Assembly (NCBI GenBank): GCA_014654065.1 | Contig: JACWDM010000005.1 | Location: 1-64,000 of the forward strand | Source of the DNA: Pelagibacterales bacterium SAG-MED15 | GTDB taxonomy: Bacteria; Pseudomonadota; Alphaproteobacteria; Pelagibacterales; Pelagibacteraceae | Length of the DNA stretch: 64,000 nt | Direction of reading: 5' to 3' | Shown here: positions 50,324 through 60,606 of the stretch, piece after piece | How the letters are laid out: each line of letters starts with the position of its first letter | Numbering within the stretch: the stretch's first letter is position 1 | Made by a program: the position numbers and the translations under genes | The notes under the pieces: model-generated | Database searches by the model: none | What the model was told of the DNA's origin: nothing | What the model saw: the letters and a program-made list of their open reading frames with translations, nothing else

Positions 50324-51327
50324 GTTTTTTTTGACAAGTATTCAACTAAATCACACATCCTACATGAAAAACCCCATTCATTATCATACCATGAGGATAT
50401 TTTTCCCATTTTTTTTCCAATTACATTCGTAAGACTAGCATCTACAATTGAAGAAAATGGGCTATGGTTGAAATCAACAGAAACTAATTTTTCATCAGTA
50501 ATTTCTAAAATTCCTTTTAAATTTCTCTTAGACTCGAGTCTAAAAACGTTATTTATTTTGTTTATTGTTAAATCTTTATTTGTACAAAAGATGAGCTCGA
50601 TTAAAGAAACATTTGGTGTTGGAACTCTCATAGCAACACCCCCAAGTTTTCCTTTTAATGAGGGAATAATTTCACCAATTGCCTTTGAAGCACCTGTAGA
50701 TGTGGGTACTATAGATTGACTTGCTGATCTTGCTCTTCTTGGATCTTTGTGAGAATTATCCAAAATTCTTTGGTCACTTGTAAATGCATGTATAGTTGTC
50801 ATGAAACCTTTCTCAATCTCAAATTTGTCATTCAACGTTTTAACCACAGGTGCCAAACAATTTGTGGTGCATGAGGCTGCAGAGATTATTCTATCTTTTT
50901 TTGTTATCGTATTTTCGTTAACTCCGTATACAATTGTTTTGTCAGAATTTTTACATGGTGCAGAAACTATAACTTTTTTAGCTCCATTTCTTAAGTGAGG
51001 TAAAAGTTTATCTTTAGAATTAAATTTACCTGTGCATTCCAGCACAACATCTATATTACTTTTTTTCCAATTAATTTTTTTTATGTCCGTTTCTTGAGTA
51101 AAAGTAATTTTTTTACCATTTAATATTATATTATTTTTATCAAAGTTTACTTTAGATTTAAATTGGCCATGAACTGAGTCGTATTTTAATAAGGACGCAC
51201 TGACTTCCGAGCTGGATCTATTATTTATGTGTTTAATTTCAATATTTTTATATTTATTTTCAATAATAGCTCTAACAACCATTCTTCCGATTCGACCAAG
51301 TCCATTAATTCCGATTTTTACAGTCAT
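50320..51327 (-). CDS. gap: Glyceraldehyde-3-phosphate dehydrogenase
   Basis: KIGINGLGRIGRMVVRAI, ISAASCTTNCLAPVVKTL, RVPTPNVSLIEL, WYDNEWGFSCRM. Confidence 0.97.
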   Translation of the reverse strand: MTVKIGINGLGRIGRMVVRAIIENKYKNIEIKHINNRSSSEVSASLLKYDSVHGQFKSKVNFDKNNIILNGKKITFTQETDIKKINWKKSNIDVVLECTGKFNSKDKLLPHLRNGAKKVIVSAPCKNSDKTIVYGVNENTITKKDRIISAASCTTNCLAPVVKTLNDKFEIEKGFMTTIHAFTSDQRILDNSHKDPRRARSASQSIVPTSTGASKAIGEIIPSLKGKLGGVAMRVPTPNVSLIELIFCTNKDLTINKINNVFRLESKRNLKGILEITDEKLVSVDFNHSPFSSIVDASLTNVIGKKMGKISSWYDNEWGFSCRMCDLVEYLSKKT

Positions 51328-51331
51328 TAAG

Positions 51332-53293
51332 TTAATTTTTATTAATCATTTTTTTTGTTGAATTAACTATATCCTCTAAAGTTAATTTAAAATCTTTAAA
51401 AATATCTTTATAGGGTGCACTTTTACCAAAATTATTAACACCAAAAGCAATTCCATTATTTCCAATATATTTTGTCCAGCAGTCAGTCGTACCAGCTTCA
51501 ATAGATATTTTATTTTCCGTTTCCTCTAAAATATTTTTTCTATATTTATTATTCTGTTTATCAAATAATTCCTGACAAGGTACAGAAATTACTTTTGAGT
51601 AAATCTTTTCTGTGGCAAGTTTATGACAAACCTTAATTGCTAATGAAACTTCAGACCCAGAGGCAAATATTGTACAATCTAAATCTTTAGCACTTCTCAT
51701 CACTTCATATGCCCCAAATGAACACTTATTATCTGATGAATATTTTTTTCTTATTGGATCAACCTTTTGACGAGTTAATGTTAAAATACTTGGGGTTGTT
51801 TTATTTTCCAAAGCAATTTGCCAACATTCTATTGTTTCTATAGTATCAGCTGGTCTTAAAATATTTAGATTTGGAATCGATCTTAAACCAGATAATTGCT
51901 CAACGGGTTGATGTGTCGGTCCGTCTTCACCTAGTCCAATTGAATCGTGTGTCATTACATAAATTACTCTTAAGCCCATCAAAGCTGATAGACGAATAGA
52001 AGGTTTACAATAATCACTAAAAATTAAAAAAGTTCCTCCATAAGGTATTATATTACTATGTAATGCGAGACCATTCATTATACCTGCCATGGCATGTTCT
52101 CTTACACCGTAATGAATATAGTTTCCTTTAAAATTATTTTTTTTTATAGGTTTATGGTTTTTTGTTTTTGTATTATTCGATCCAGCTAAATCTGCTGATC
52201 CACCAATAATTAATTTATTTTCTTTGACTATTTCATTTAATATTTTTTCAGATGATTTTCTTGTGGCAATTGACTCTAAATTTTGAATTGATTTATTTTT
52301 TTCTCTTTTAAAAATTTTTTTTAATTTTGAATTAAAAACTTTATCGATCTTTGATTTAATTTTTTTATATTTTTTATTCCATTTCTCCTCATTTTTTTTT
52401 CCTTTATAGCCTATTTTTTTCCAGTCTTTTAAAACTTCATCAGGTATCTCAAAAGGTTTGTGATTCCATTTTAATTTTTTTCTAACAAGATTTATTTCAT
52501 CTAATCCCAAAGGACTTCCATGAGCAGATGATTTTCCTGATTTATTTGGGGAACCAAAACCAATTGTTGTTATACAAGATATGACTGTAGGTTTTTTTGC
52601 ATTTTGAACTTTTTTTAATGCATTAAATATTTGCTTTTCGTTATGTCCATCTATCTTAATATAATCCCATCCATAAGAATTAAATCTTTTTTTATAATCG
52701 TCAGAAACTGCTAAATTAGTAGGACCATCAATAGAAATTGAATTATTGTCGAACAGCATTACTAAATTTTTTAATTTAAGATGTCCAGCTAGACTCAATG
52801 CTTCGTGACTTACTCCTTCCATTAAACAACCGTCACCGGCTAAAACGTAAGTTTTATGATTAAAAATTTCTTTACCAAATTTATTTTTCAAAAATTCTTC
52901 TGCGATTGCAAAACCTACTGCATTTGATATTCCTTGCCCCAAAGGACCAGTGGTTGTTTCTATACCTGTATTTGGATGGTACTCTGGATGTCCTGCGCAA
53001 ATAGAGTTTAGTTGTCTAAAATTTTTAATATCTTTAAGAGATACACTTTTGTAACCAGTTAAATATAATAAAGAATATAAAAGCATCGATCCATGTCCTG
53101 CAGATAAAACAAACCTGTCTCTATTTAACCAACTTGGGTTGTAAGGATTAAACCTTAGGAAATCTTTAAACAAAACTGTTGCTACATCTGCCATTCCCAT
53201 CGGCATACCAGGATGGCCAGAGTTTGCCTTCTCAACTGCATCAATTGAGAGAAATCTAACTGCATTCGACAAGTTTTTATGTAGCTTACTCAA
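51332..53293 (-). CDS. tkt: Transketolase
   Basis: SIDAVEKANSGHPGMPMGMADVATVLF, RFVLSAGHGSMLLYSLLYLTGY, TTGPLGQGISNAVGFAI, THDSIGLGEDGPTHQPVEQL. Confidence 0.97.
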   Translation of the reverse strand: MSKLHKNLSNAVRFLSIDAVEKANSGHPGMPMGMADVATVLFKDFLRFNPYNPSWLNRDRFVLSAGHGSMLLYSLLYLTGYKSVSLKDIKNFRQLNSICAGHPEYHPNTGIETTTGPLGQGISNAVGFAIAEEFLKNKFGKEIFNHKTYVLAGDGCLMEGVSHEALSLAGHLKLKNLVMLFDNNSISIDGPTNLAVSDDYKKRFNSYGWDYIKIDGHNEKQIFNALKKVQNAKKPTVISCITTIGFGSPNKSGKSSAHGSPLGLDEINLVRKKLKWNHKPFEIPDEVLKDWKKIGYKGKKNEEKWNKKYKKIKSKIDKVFNSKLKKIFKREKNKSIQNLESIATRKSSEKILNEIVKENKLIIGGSADLAGSNNTKTKNHKPIKKNNFKGNYIHYGVREHAMAGIMNGLALHSNIIPYGGTFLIFSDYCKPSIRLSALMGLRVIYVMTHDSIGLGEDGPTHQPVEQLSGLRSIPNLNILRPADTIETIECWQIALENKTTPSILTLTRQKVDPIRKKYSSDNKCSFGAYEVMRSAKDLDCTIFASGSEVSLAIKVCHKLATEKIYSKVISVPCQELFDKQNNKYRKNILEETENKISIEAGTTDCWTKYIGNNGIAFGVNNFGKSAPYKDIFKDFKLTLEDIVNSTKKMINKN

Positions 53294-53347
53294 TAATTAT
53301 CCTATCTAGACTAAGAAGACTCAATTTAATAATATAATTATATATAT

Positions 53348-53662
53348 ATGAAAACTTTCAATGAAAAAGAAGAAAAACTTAATTCTGCACTTAAGAAATT
53401 AAAAAATTTAAAATTTGAAAATCCTGAATTAAAAGAGCATACAAAAAATTTATCCGATCAAAAAAATCAATTAGAAATTGAAAAAAAGGAAATTGAGGAT
53501 AAGTACAGAGTACTACTCGAAGATCATGAAAATCTAAAAAAGCGAATAAAGGATGAAAAACAGTCTCAAAGATATAAAGAGCTTAAATTTAATGAAAAAA
53601 TTGATGAATTAAATCAAGAAACAGATATTTTATTAGATGAAGTAAACAAATGGCAAACGTAA
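53348..53662 (+). CDS. Small coiled-coil protein upstream of zapA
   Basis: 104 aa, heptad-like Lys/Glu-rich; overlaps zapA start. Confidence 0.7.
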   Translation: MKTFNEKEEKLNSALKKLKNLKFENPELKEHTKNLSDQKNQLEIEKKEIEDKYRVLLEDHENLKKRIKDEKQSQRYKELKFNEKIDELNQETDILLDEVNKWQT

Positions 53663-54096
53663 ATATTAAATTTAATGGTAAAGAATTTTTACTATCGTGC
53701 GACGATGGTCAAGAGGAGCATTTAGAAGAACTCTCAAATGTACTTAATAATAAATTTAATGAATTAAAAACAAATTTAGGAAATATTGGTGAAAATAAAT
53801 TATTACTTATTACTTCAATTAAAGTTATAGATGAGTATTTTGAAACAAAAAAGATTATAGAAAGTAAAAAAAAAGAACTTGAGACACTTAAAAGTAAATT
53901 TTTAGACCTTAAAAATTTAATTTATGAATATAAAGATAATAAAGAAAAAGAAATTCAAACTTTGATGCATCTACATGATAATCTTAAAAAAGAGGTTCAG
54001 GAAGTCAACGAGAGCTATTCAAAAATAATAGATGATACAACAAAAGAAATAGACGATTTTGTTGATAAAATAAATGCAGATAGTTCAGTACAATAA
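53650..54096 (+). CDS. zapA: Cell division protein ZapA-like
   Basis: VNIKFNGKEFLLSCDDGQEEHLEELSNVLNNKFNELK, ENKLLLITSIKVIDEYF. Confidence 0.85.
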   Translation: MANVNIKFNGKEFLLSCDDGQEEHLEELSNVLNNKFNELKTNLGNIGENKLLLITSIKVIDEYFETKKIIESKKKELETLKSKFLDLKNLIYEYKDNKEKEIQTLMHLHDNLKKEVQEVNESYSKIIDDTTKEIDDFVDKINADSSVQ

Positions 54097-54098
54097 CT

Positions 54099-54644
54099 GT
54101 GTTAAAAAATCAAATTAGAAAGAAAATTTTAAAAAATAGAGAAATCAAATATTCAGCTTCTAGTGAAATTAATATTAATAAAATTTTAAAAATCATAAAA
54201 AAATTAAATATTAGAAAAATTATTATTGGTTGTTATTACCCAGTTAATTTCGAAACAAATACTAAGAAAATTATGAATCTTTTAGAAAAAAAAAAATTAA
54301 CTATTTGTTTACCTATAATTAAGGATAATTTTGAAATGGAGTTTCATGAATATAAAACTACAGACCCACTATATGTTAATAAATATGGGATACCTGAGCC
54401 ACAAATAAAAAAAAAAATAAAACCAAATGTTTTATTAATTCCACTAGTCGCTTTTGACAAAAAACTTAATAGGTTGGGTTATGGTGGTGGTTTTTATGAC
54501 CGTTTTATAGAAAAAATGTCAAAAAACAGTTTAATAAAAATAGGTTTGGCATTTTCACATCAAAGAGTAGAAAATGTTCCAGTAGAAAAATTTGATAAAA
54601 AGTTAGATTTTATACTAACAGAGAAACAGATCTTTAGAGCATGA
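54099..54644 (+). CDS. 5-formyltetrahydrofolate cyclo-ligase
   Basis: GTG start; IIIGCYYPVNFETNTKKIM, DKKLNRLGYGGGFYDRFIEKM. Confidence 0.93.
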   Translation: MLKNQIRKKILKNREIKYSASSEININKILKIIKKLNIRKIIIGCYYPVNFETNTKKIMNLLEKKKLTICLPIIKDNFEMEFHEYKTTDPLYVNKYGIPEPQIKKKIKPNVLLIPLVAFDKKLNRLGYGGGFYDRFIEKMSKNSLIKIGLAFSHQRVENVPVEKFDKKLDFILTEKQIFRA

Positions 54645-55447
54645 GAATTTTATTTTTAGGTGATGTGGTAGGAACATCAGGATGTGAAGAAATTAAAAAA
54701 AATTTAAAGGCACAAATAAAATTGAAGAAAATTGATTTTGTAATTGTAAATGGAGAAAATGCAGCAGCGGAAGGTGTTGGGATTACAGAAAAAATTTCTA
54801 ATGATTTTTTTGAGTGTGGAGTTGATGTTATCACTACAGGTAACCACGTTTGGGATCAAAAAGAGACAGCAGAATATATTAATAAAGAAAAAAGATTATT
54901 AAGACCTTATAATTTAATAAGTCCATCACCTGGAAAAGGATTTGAAGTTTTTGAAACTAAAAACCAATCTAAAATTGGTGTCCTAAATTTAATGGGAAAT
55001 GTATTTATGAAAAAATGCGATAACGTTTTTGAGGCTGCAAAGAAATTTATTACTCAAAACGAGTTAAAAAAAAATTATGATTACTTAATAATTGATTTTC
55101 ATGGAGAGATTACTAGTGAAAAAATGGCGATGGGTCATTTTATGGATGGTAAGGCATCTCTTGTAGTTGGCACTCATACACATGTTCCAACAAGCGATAC
55201 TAGAATTTTAAAAAAAGGTACTGGATATCAAACAGATGCTGGAATGTGTGGCGACTATGATTCAGTCATTGGGATGAACAAAGAAAATTCAATAAATAAA
55301 TTTTTAAGGCTTGATGCAAAAAAACATTACCCATCAGAAGGAAAGGCTTGTTTATCAGGAGTTATAGTTGATTGTAATACTAAAACTGGTTTAGCAGAAA
55401 ATATAAATAGTTTTATTTTTGGTGGAGACTTAAAAAATACTAATTAA
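54641..55447 (+). CDS. YmdB-like metallophosphoesterase (TIGR00282 type)
   Basis: MRILFLGDVVGTSGCEEIKKNL, VNGENAAAEGVGI, TTGNHVWDQKE, IDFHGEITSEKMAMGHFMDGKASLVVGTHTHVPTSD. Confidence 0.94.
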   Translation: MRILFLGDVVGTSGCEEIKKNLKAQIKLKKIDFVIVNGENAAAEGVGITEKISNDFFECGVDVITTGNHVWDQKETAEYINKEKRLLRPYNLISPSPGKGFEVFETKNQSKIGVLNLMGNVFMKKCDNVFEAAKKFITQNELKKNYDYLIIDFHGEITSEKMAMGHFMDGKASLVVGTHTHVPTSDTRILKKGTGYQTDAGMCGDYDSVIGMNKENSINKFLRLDAKKHYPSEGKACLSGVIVDCNTKTGLAENINSFIFGGDLKNTN

Positions 55448-55449
55448 TT

Positions 55450-56175
55450 ATGGCAGGTCATTCTCATTGGGCAGGTATTAAACATAAGAAAGGAAGAGCT
55501 GACAAACAAAGATCTAAAATTTTCTCAAAATTATCTAAAGAAATTACTGTTGCAGCAAAACTTGGAGATAAAGATCCTAGCATGAATCCTAGGCTTAGGT
55601 CTGCAATACAAGCAGCAAGATCAGCAAACATGCCAAAAGACAATATTGAAAGAGCAATAGATAAATCTTCAAGTAATAATTTAGCAAATTTTGAAAATAT
55701 TAGGTATGAAGGTTTTGGTCCAGAAAAGATCGCTGTTGTAGTTGAGGCTTTAACTGATAACAAAAATAGAACTGCTTCAAAAATAAGAACAATTTTCCAA
55801 AAAAATGGAGGCAATTTTGGTACACTAGGCTCTGCATCACATAACTTTAAACAAGTAGGTGTTATAAAAATAGACGTGAATGAAATTTCTGAGGAAAAAA
55901 TAATAGATATGGCTTTAGAGGCAGGTGCAGATGACTGTCTTTCCAACGATGAATTACATGAGATACATTGTGAAAAAAGTAAAATATATGATGTAAAAAA
56001 AAAACTTGAAATAAATGTTAAAAATTTTGTTTCAACTGAGATAGAATGGATACCTGTTAATAGTATTAATATTTCGAAAGACAAATTTAATGAAATAAAG
56101 GAATTTTTAGAGGTGCTTGATAATGATGAGGATGTTCAAAATATTTTTACAAATTTTAAAATTGTGAGTAATTAA
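55450..56175 (+). CDS. YebC/PmpR family protein
   Basis: MAGHSHWAGIKHKKGRADKQRSKIFSKLSKEITVAAK, AARSANMPKDNIERAI. Confidence 0.97.
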   Translation: MAGHSHWAGIKHKKGRADKQRSKIFSKLSKEITVAAKLGDKDPSMNPRLRSAIQAARSANMPKDNIERAIDKSSSNNLANFENIRYEGFGPEKIAVVVEALTDNKNRTASKIRTIFQKNGGNFGTLGSASHNFKQVGVIKIDVNEISEEKIIDMALEAGADDCLSNDELHEIHCEKSKIYDVKKKLEINVKNFVSTEIEWIPVNSINISKDKFNEIKEFLEVLDNDEDVQNIFTNFKIVSN

Positions 56176-56666
56176 TGTTTATTATTGGAATTGACCCTGG
56201 CATTTCTGGAGCAATTTGCTTTATGAAAGATGGAAAAATTATTGATGTAATTGAAATGCCCAGTATGGCCGAAGGAAAAAAAAATAAAAAACAAGTTAAT
56301 AGTTCACAAATTTTTAATGAAATTTCTTTAAGAATTAAAAGTTTAAATAAAAATGAAATTAAAGTTGTAATTGAACATGTGTCGGCAATGCCTGGCCAGG
56401 GTGTAACGAGTATGTTTAATTTTGGCCAATCTTTTGGAGTGCTTAAAGGTATTTGCTCAGCTATGAATTTATCGATGTATTTTGTAAGACCAGCTAAGTG
56501 GAAAAAATATTTCAACCTCATTAATACAGAAAAAGATGCTAGCAGAACAAAGGCAATTGAGATATTTCCTTATTTTTCAATCAATTTATCAAAAAAAAAA
56601 GATGCAAATAAAGCAGACGCAATGCTTATTGCGAGCTTTTTTTATGAAAATTTAAGATCAGATTAG
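56175..56666 (+). CDS. RuvC-like (phage-type) Holliday junction resolvase-like protein
   Basis: MFIIGIDPGISGAICFM, VVIEHVSAMPGQGVTSMFNFGQSFGVLKG, ANKADAMLIASFF; located in the yebC-ruvC position. Confidence 0.85.
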   Translation: MFIIGIDPGISGAICFMKDGKIIDVIEMPSMAEGKKNKKQVNSSQIFNEISLRIKSLNKNEIKVVIEHVSAMPGQGVTSMFNFGQSFGVLKGICSAMNLSMYFVRPAKWKKYFNLINTEKDASRTKAIEIFPYFSINLSKKKDANKADAMLIASFFYENLRSD

Positions 56667-56721
56667 GCATAAACTTTAGTTCAGACAAATTGATGACACA
56701 ATTAAGTGTGAAATAATTTAA

Positions 56722-57396
56722 ATGGAAGCAGATATAACATCACAAGCAGTTGGCTTAGCAAGCAATACAGATTTTTCTTTAATACAACTATTCGTAAGAG
56801 CAGACTTTGTAGTTAAGTCTGTCATAATTATTCTTATAGCTTGTTCAATATATTCTTGGGCGATAATAATAGAAAAAATTAAATTATTTAAAAAAATCAA
56901 TGAATCATCTGAGATATTCGAAGACAAGTTTTGGAAATCTAAGTCAGCAGAGGCTTTCTATAATACTATTCCAAAAAATATTGAAGATCCTATGGCTTTA
57001 GTTTTTAGATCTTCAATGGAAGCAGCATTAAAAACTAGGTCAAAATCTCATCTTAATGAAAGATTATCCAGCATGTTAGAAATTAATATAGAAAAGCAAA
57101 TGAATAAAATTGAAAAGAGCTATACATTTTTGGCAACTGTTGGATCTACAGCTCCTTTCATAGGTCTATTCGGAACAGTTTGGGGAATTATGAATTCATT
57201 TCAATCAATTGCAATATCAAGAAATACAAGCTTAGCAATTGTAGCTCCAGGAATAGCGGAAGCTCTTTTTGCAACTGCTCTTGGTTTGTTAGCGGCTATA
57301 CCAGCAGTTGTTGCTTATAATAAATTTAACAGTGACTCTAAAAAATACTCCCAAAAATTGGAGAATTTTTCAAAAAGATTTTTAACAATAATTTAA
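56722..57396 (+). CDS. tolQ: TolQ
   Basis: SIYSWAIIIEKIKLFKKI, LATVGSTAPFIGLFGTVWGIMNSFQSI, VAPGIAEALFATALGLLAAIPAVVAYN. Confidence 0.96.
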   Translation: MEADITSQAVGLASNTDFSLIQLFVRADFVVKSVIIILIACSIYSWAIIIEKIKLFKKINESSEIFEDKFWKSKSAEAFYNTIPKNIEDPMALVFRSSMEAALKTRSKSHLNERLSSMLEINIEKQMNKIEKSYTFLATVGSTAPFIGLFGTVWGIMNSFQSIAISRNTSLAIVAPGIAEALFATALGLLAAIPAVVAYNKFNSDSKKYSQKLENFSKRFLTII

Positions 57397-57397
57397 A

Positions 57398-57814
57398 ATG
57401 GCTTTTAATTTAAAAAAGTCTGCCAAAGATCCAATTAGCGAAATTAATGTAACACCATTTGTTGATGTGATGTTGGTTCTTCTTATAATATTTATGGTCA
57501 CAGCACCTTTGCTAACCGTTGGCGTACAAGTTGATTTACCAGAGAGCTCAGCTGATTCATTACCAGAAGAACAAGAACCTTTAACACTTACAATTAATTC
57601 AAAAGGAGAAATTTTTATTCAAGAGTCAAAGGTAGAGTATGAAAAAATAATTGCTAAAATTCTAGCAGTATCAAAAAATAGAACGGATACAAGAATTTAT
57701 GTCAGAGGAGATAAAACAATTAATTATGGAAGGGTCTTAGAGGTAATGGGAATGCTTTCTGGCTCCGGTTTTACGAAAGTAGCTTTAATATCAGAACCTT
57801 ATAAGGAAAGGTAA
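57398..57814 (+). CDS. tolR: TolR
   Basis: PISEINVTPFVDVMLVLLIIFMVTAPLLTVGVQVDLPES. Confidence 0.96.
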   Translation: MAFNLKKSAKDPISEINVTPFVDVMLVLLIIFMVTAPLLTVGVQVDLPESSADSLPEEQEPLTLTINSKGEIFIQESKVEYEKIIAKILAVSKNRTDTRIYVRGDKTINYGRVLEVMGMLSGSGFTKVALISEPYKER

Positions 57815-57817
57815 AAA

Positions 57818-58630
57818 TTGGGTAGAAATATCATTATTTCATCTGGTTTTCATTTAGTCGTAATATTTATTACTGCATTAAGTTTACCTTTCTTAGCTAA
57901 AAAACCAATTGACCTTCCACCTATAGTGTCTGTCGAATTAATTCAGATTACTGATAAGACAAATATTCCTTTCGCTCCTAAAGCAAAAAAAATAATTGAT
58001 AAAATTAAAAAAAAGGAGGAAGAGAAATTGACATCGGAACAAGCTCCACCAAAAAAAGTAAAAAAAGAAAAACCTGACTCTGTTCCACTTCCTGATGAAA
58101 ACATTGAAAAAGTTAAAAAAATAGAAGAAAAAAAACAAAATCCCGAAAAACTTGACGAAGAAGTAAAACAAGTCTCTGAGTTTGAGAAAAAAGAGTTATT
58201 TGATCCAAATAACATAGCTGCATTAATAGATAAATCAAAAGAAGAATTTTCAGAAACTGATAAAAAAACAGACAAAATCACACAGTCTCAAAACAAAGAC
58301 CTAAGCAATGTAGGTCTTACGTTGAATGAGGAAGATGCTTTGAAAGCCCAAATTTTTGGTTGCTGGAGTATCCCTTTAGGATTACCATACAACGACAATT
58401 TATTAGTAAGAATTAAGCTACAATTAAAACAGGATGGAACAGTTGTTAAAACTGAAATATTGGATCACGCAAGAATGAATAAACCTGGACAAGGTTTTTA
58501 CAAAGTGCTTGCAGAAAGTGCTTTAAGGGCAATAAAAATGTGCCAACCTTTAAGAGTCCCAACCGAGGGTTATGAAAGATGGAAAGAATTACAATTAAAC
58601 TTTGATGCAAAAGAGATGTTAGAGGGGTGA
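57818..58630 (+). CDS. tolA: TolA-like protein
   Basis: TTG start; N-terminal TM, Lys/Glu/Pro-rich middle, C-terminal [11 protein letters not shown]...[15 protein letters not shown]; between tolR and tolB. Confidence 0.88.
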   Translation: MGRNIIISSGFHLVVIFITALSLPFLAKKPIDLPPIVSVELIQITDKTNIPFAPKAKKIIDKIKKKEEEKLTSEQAPPKKVKKEKPDSVPLPDENIEKVKKIEEKKQNPEKLDEEVKQVSEFEKKELFDPNNIAALIDKSKEEFSETDKKTDKITQSQNKDLSNVGLTLNEEDALKAQIFGCWSIPLGLPYNDNLLVRIKLQLKQDGTVVKTEILDHARMNKPGQGFYKVLAESALRAIKMCQPLRVPTEGYERWKELQLNFDAKEMLEG

Positions 58631-59973
58631 TGAGATATTTAAAATATATACTAATTATTTTTTTATTAAATCAAAGCAATGTTAATGCTTTAATTGAAGT
58701 TGATATCACAAGAGGAAATCTGAATCCTTTACCTATTGCTGTTTCATCATTATCAATTGAAAAAACCTCAAATGAAGAGCTGCAAAAAATTTTAAAAAAA
58801 AAAAATATTGGAGCAGAAATATCAAAAGTTGTAGAAAATAATTTATTAACTTCTGGTTTATTTAATCCACTCAACAAAGATGCTTTTTTACAAAAACCGG
58901 ATATAGCACATCTTAAACCAAGATTTGAGGATTGGTCTTTAATTAAAGCTCAAGCACTAATAACAGGCAAAGTCATATACGAAAATGAAAAACTAAGAGT
59001 AGAATTTAGACTCTGGGATGTTTTAGCAGGAAAAGAGATGATGGCATTAGCTTTTACAACTGTGCCAACAAACTGGAGGCGAGTAGGACATATAATTACT
59101 GATAAAGTTTATGAAAGGCTAACTGGCGAGAAAGGATATTTTGATACAAGAATAATTTATGTATCAGAAAAGGGACCAAAAACAAAAAGAATAAAAAAAC
59201 TAGCAATTATGGATCAAGATGGTTTTAACATAAAATATTTAACTCTTGGAAATGAATTGGTTTTAACTCCAAGATTTAACCCTACCAATCAAATGGTAAC
59301 TTATTTATCTTATTTTAGAAATCTACCACGTGTCTATCTTTTAGATATAGAGACAGGTATTCAAGAAGTAGTGGGAGACTTTCCCGGAATGACTTTTGCT
59401 CCAAGATTTTCACCTAATGGAAAAAAAATTATAATGAGTTTTGCCATGGATGGAAATTCAGATATCTACACTATGGATTTAGAAAATAGAGTAGTAGAAA
59501 GAATTACCAATCATCCATCAATTGACACCTCTCCATCATACTCCCCAGATGGAAAATATATTTGTTTTAATTCTGATAGAAGTGGGTATCAACAAATATA
59601 CGTTATGAAAAGCGATGGGACCAAAGTTAAAAGAATTTCGTTTGGCAAAGGTCTTTATGGCACCCCCGTTTGGTCACCAAGAGGAGATTTAATTGCATTT
59701 ACTAAACTTCATAAAGGAAAATTTTATATAGGTGTTATGAGAACTGATGGATCGGGGGAAAGGCTTTTAACAGAAAATTTTTATCAAGAAGCACCTTCAT
59801 GGTCACCTAACGGGAGAGTACTAATTTTTTATAGAGAAACGAAGTCAGACTCGGAGGGAAAGGGTTTTTCAGCAAAATTATGGTCTATTGATTTAACAGG
59901 CTATAATGAAAGATTAGTAGATACTGAAACTGATGCTTCAGACCCATCTTGGTCGTCTTTATTAAGTAATTAG
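58627..59973 (+). CDS. tolB: TolB
   Basis: Signal peptide; repeated [15 protein letters not shown] / [26 protein letters not shown] propeller blades. Confidence 0.96.
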   Translation: MMRYLKYILIIFLLNQSNVNALIEVDITRGNLNPLPIAVSSLSIEKTSNEELQKILKKKNIGAEISKVVENNLLTSGLFNPLNKDAFLQKPDIAHLKPRFEDWSLIKAQALITGKVIYENEKLRVEFRLWDVLAGKEMMALAFTTVPTNWRRVGHIITDKVYERLTGEKGYFDTRIIYVSEKGPKTKRIKKLAIMDQDGFNIKYLTLGNELVLTPRFNPTNQMVTYLSYFRNLPRVYLLDIETGIQEVVGDFPGMTFAPRFSPNGKKIIMSFAMDGNSDIYTMDLENRVVERITNHPSIDTSPSYSPDGKYICFNSDRSGYQQIYVMKSDGTKVKRISFGKGLYGTPVWSPRGDLIAFTKLHKGKFYIGVMRTDGSGERLLTENFYQEAPSWSPNGRVLIFYRETKSDSEGKGFSAKLWSIDLTGYNERLVDTETDASDPSWSSLLSN

Positions 59974-60051
59974 TATTAAATAGTTGATTTTTATGCTTGA
60001 AAGATTTAATTAGTTGTGAAAAACTTAAAATATTCAAATAAGGAGTAGTTA

Positions 60052-60528
60052 ATGATTTTAACGAAAATTTTCAAAAATGCATTTTTGATAATGCTAGCAA
60101 GTTTAATACTTTCTGCTTGTGCAACTAAAAAAGTTACGAACCAAATGCAAGGGGATGTTTATACTGGAAAAGACACAGTTGAATACTTAGCATCTGGGGT
60201 TGCTGATAGAGTTTTTTTCGCAACAAATGAATCAGTTTTAACTACTGCTTCAAGAGAAACTTTAAGAAAACAAGCAGCCTGGTTAAGAAAAAATTCAAAA
60301 ATAAATATTGTTTTAGAAGGCCATGCTGACGAAAGAGGAACTAGAGAATATAATTTGGCTCTAGGTGAAAGAAGGGCTAACTCAGCAAAAGATTACTTAA
60401 TGACTTATGGAATTTCTGCAAACAGAATTTCAGTTATTAGTTATGGAAAAGAAAGACCTGTAGACTCAGGTTCGAATCCTTTGGCTTGGTCAAAAAACAG
60501 AAGATCTGTAACTGTTAAAGCAAATTAA
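60052..60528 (+). CDS. pal: Peptidoglycan-associated lipoprotein Pal
   Basis: Lipobox LILSACATK; OmpA-like INIVLEGHADERGTREYNLALGERRANSAKDYL. Confidence 0.96.
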   Translation: MILTKIFKNAFLIMLASLILSACATKKVTNQMQGDVYTGKDTVEYLASGVADRVFFATNESVLTTASRETLRKQAAWLRKNSKINIVLEGHADERGTREYNLALGERRANSAKDYLMTYGISANRISVISYGKERPVDSGSNPLAWSKNRRSVTVKAN

Positions 60529-60542
60529 TTAAAAAATAATTT

Positions 60543-60578
60543 AAAGACCCTGACTTAAAACATCAGGGTCTTTTTTTT
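60543..60578 (+). terminator. Rho-independent terminator after pal
   Basis: AAAGACCCTGA - cttaaaaca - TCAGGGTCTTT stem-loop followed by a T run. Confidence 0.9.
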
Positions 60579-60606
60579 GCCATCATTATAACTACAAATA
60601 AATTTG

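Noticed and set aside
50306-50719. 137-aa + strand ORF
   Set aside because: Antisense to gap; translation has no recognisable domain
54097-54098. 6S RNA between zapA and the 5-FCL gene, where it is often found
   Set aside because: The two genes are separated by only 2 bp, so there is no room
55464-56084. 206-aa antisense ORF over yebC
   Set aside because: Fully covered by a confidently recognised YebC gene on the + strand; no family motif
57938-58281. Antisense ORFs 57938..58171 and 57943..58281
   Set aside because: Opposite the low-complexity Lys/Glu-rich part of tolA; Phe/Ser-rich translations are composition artefacts
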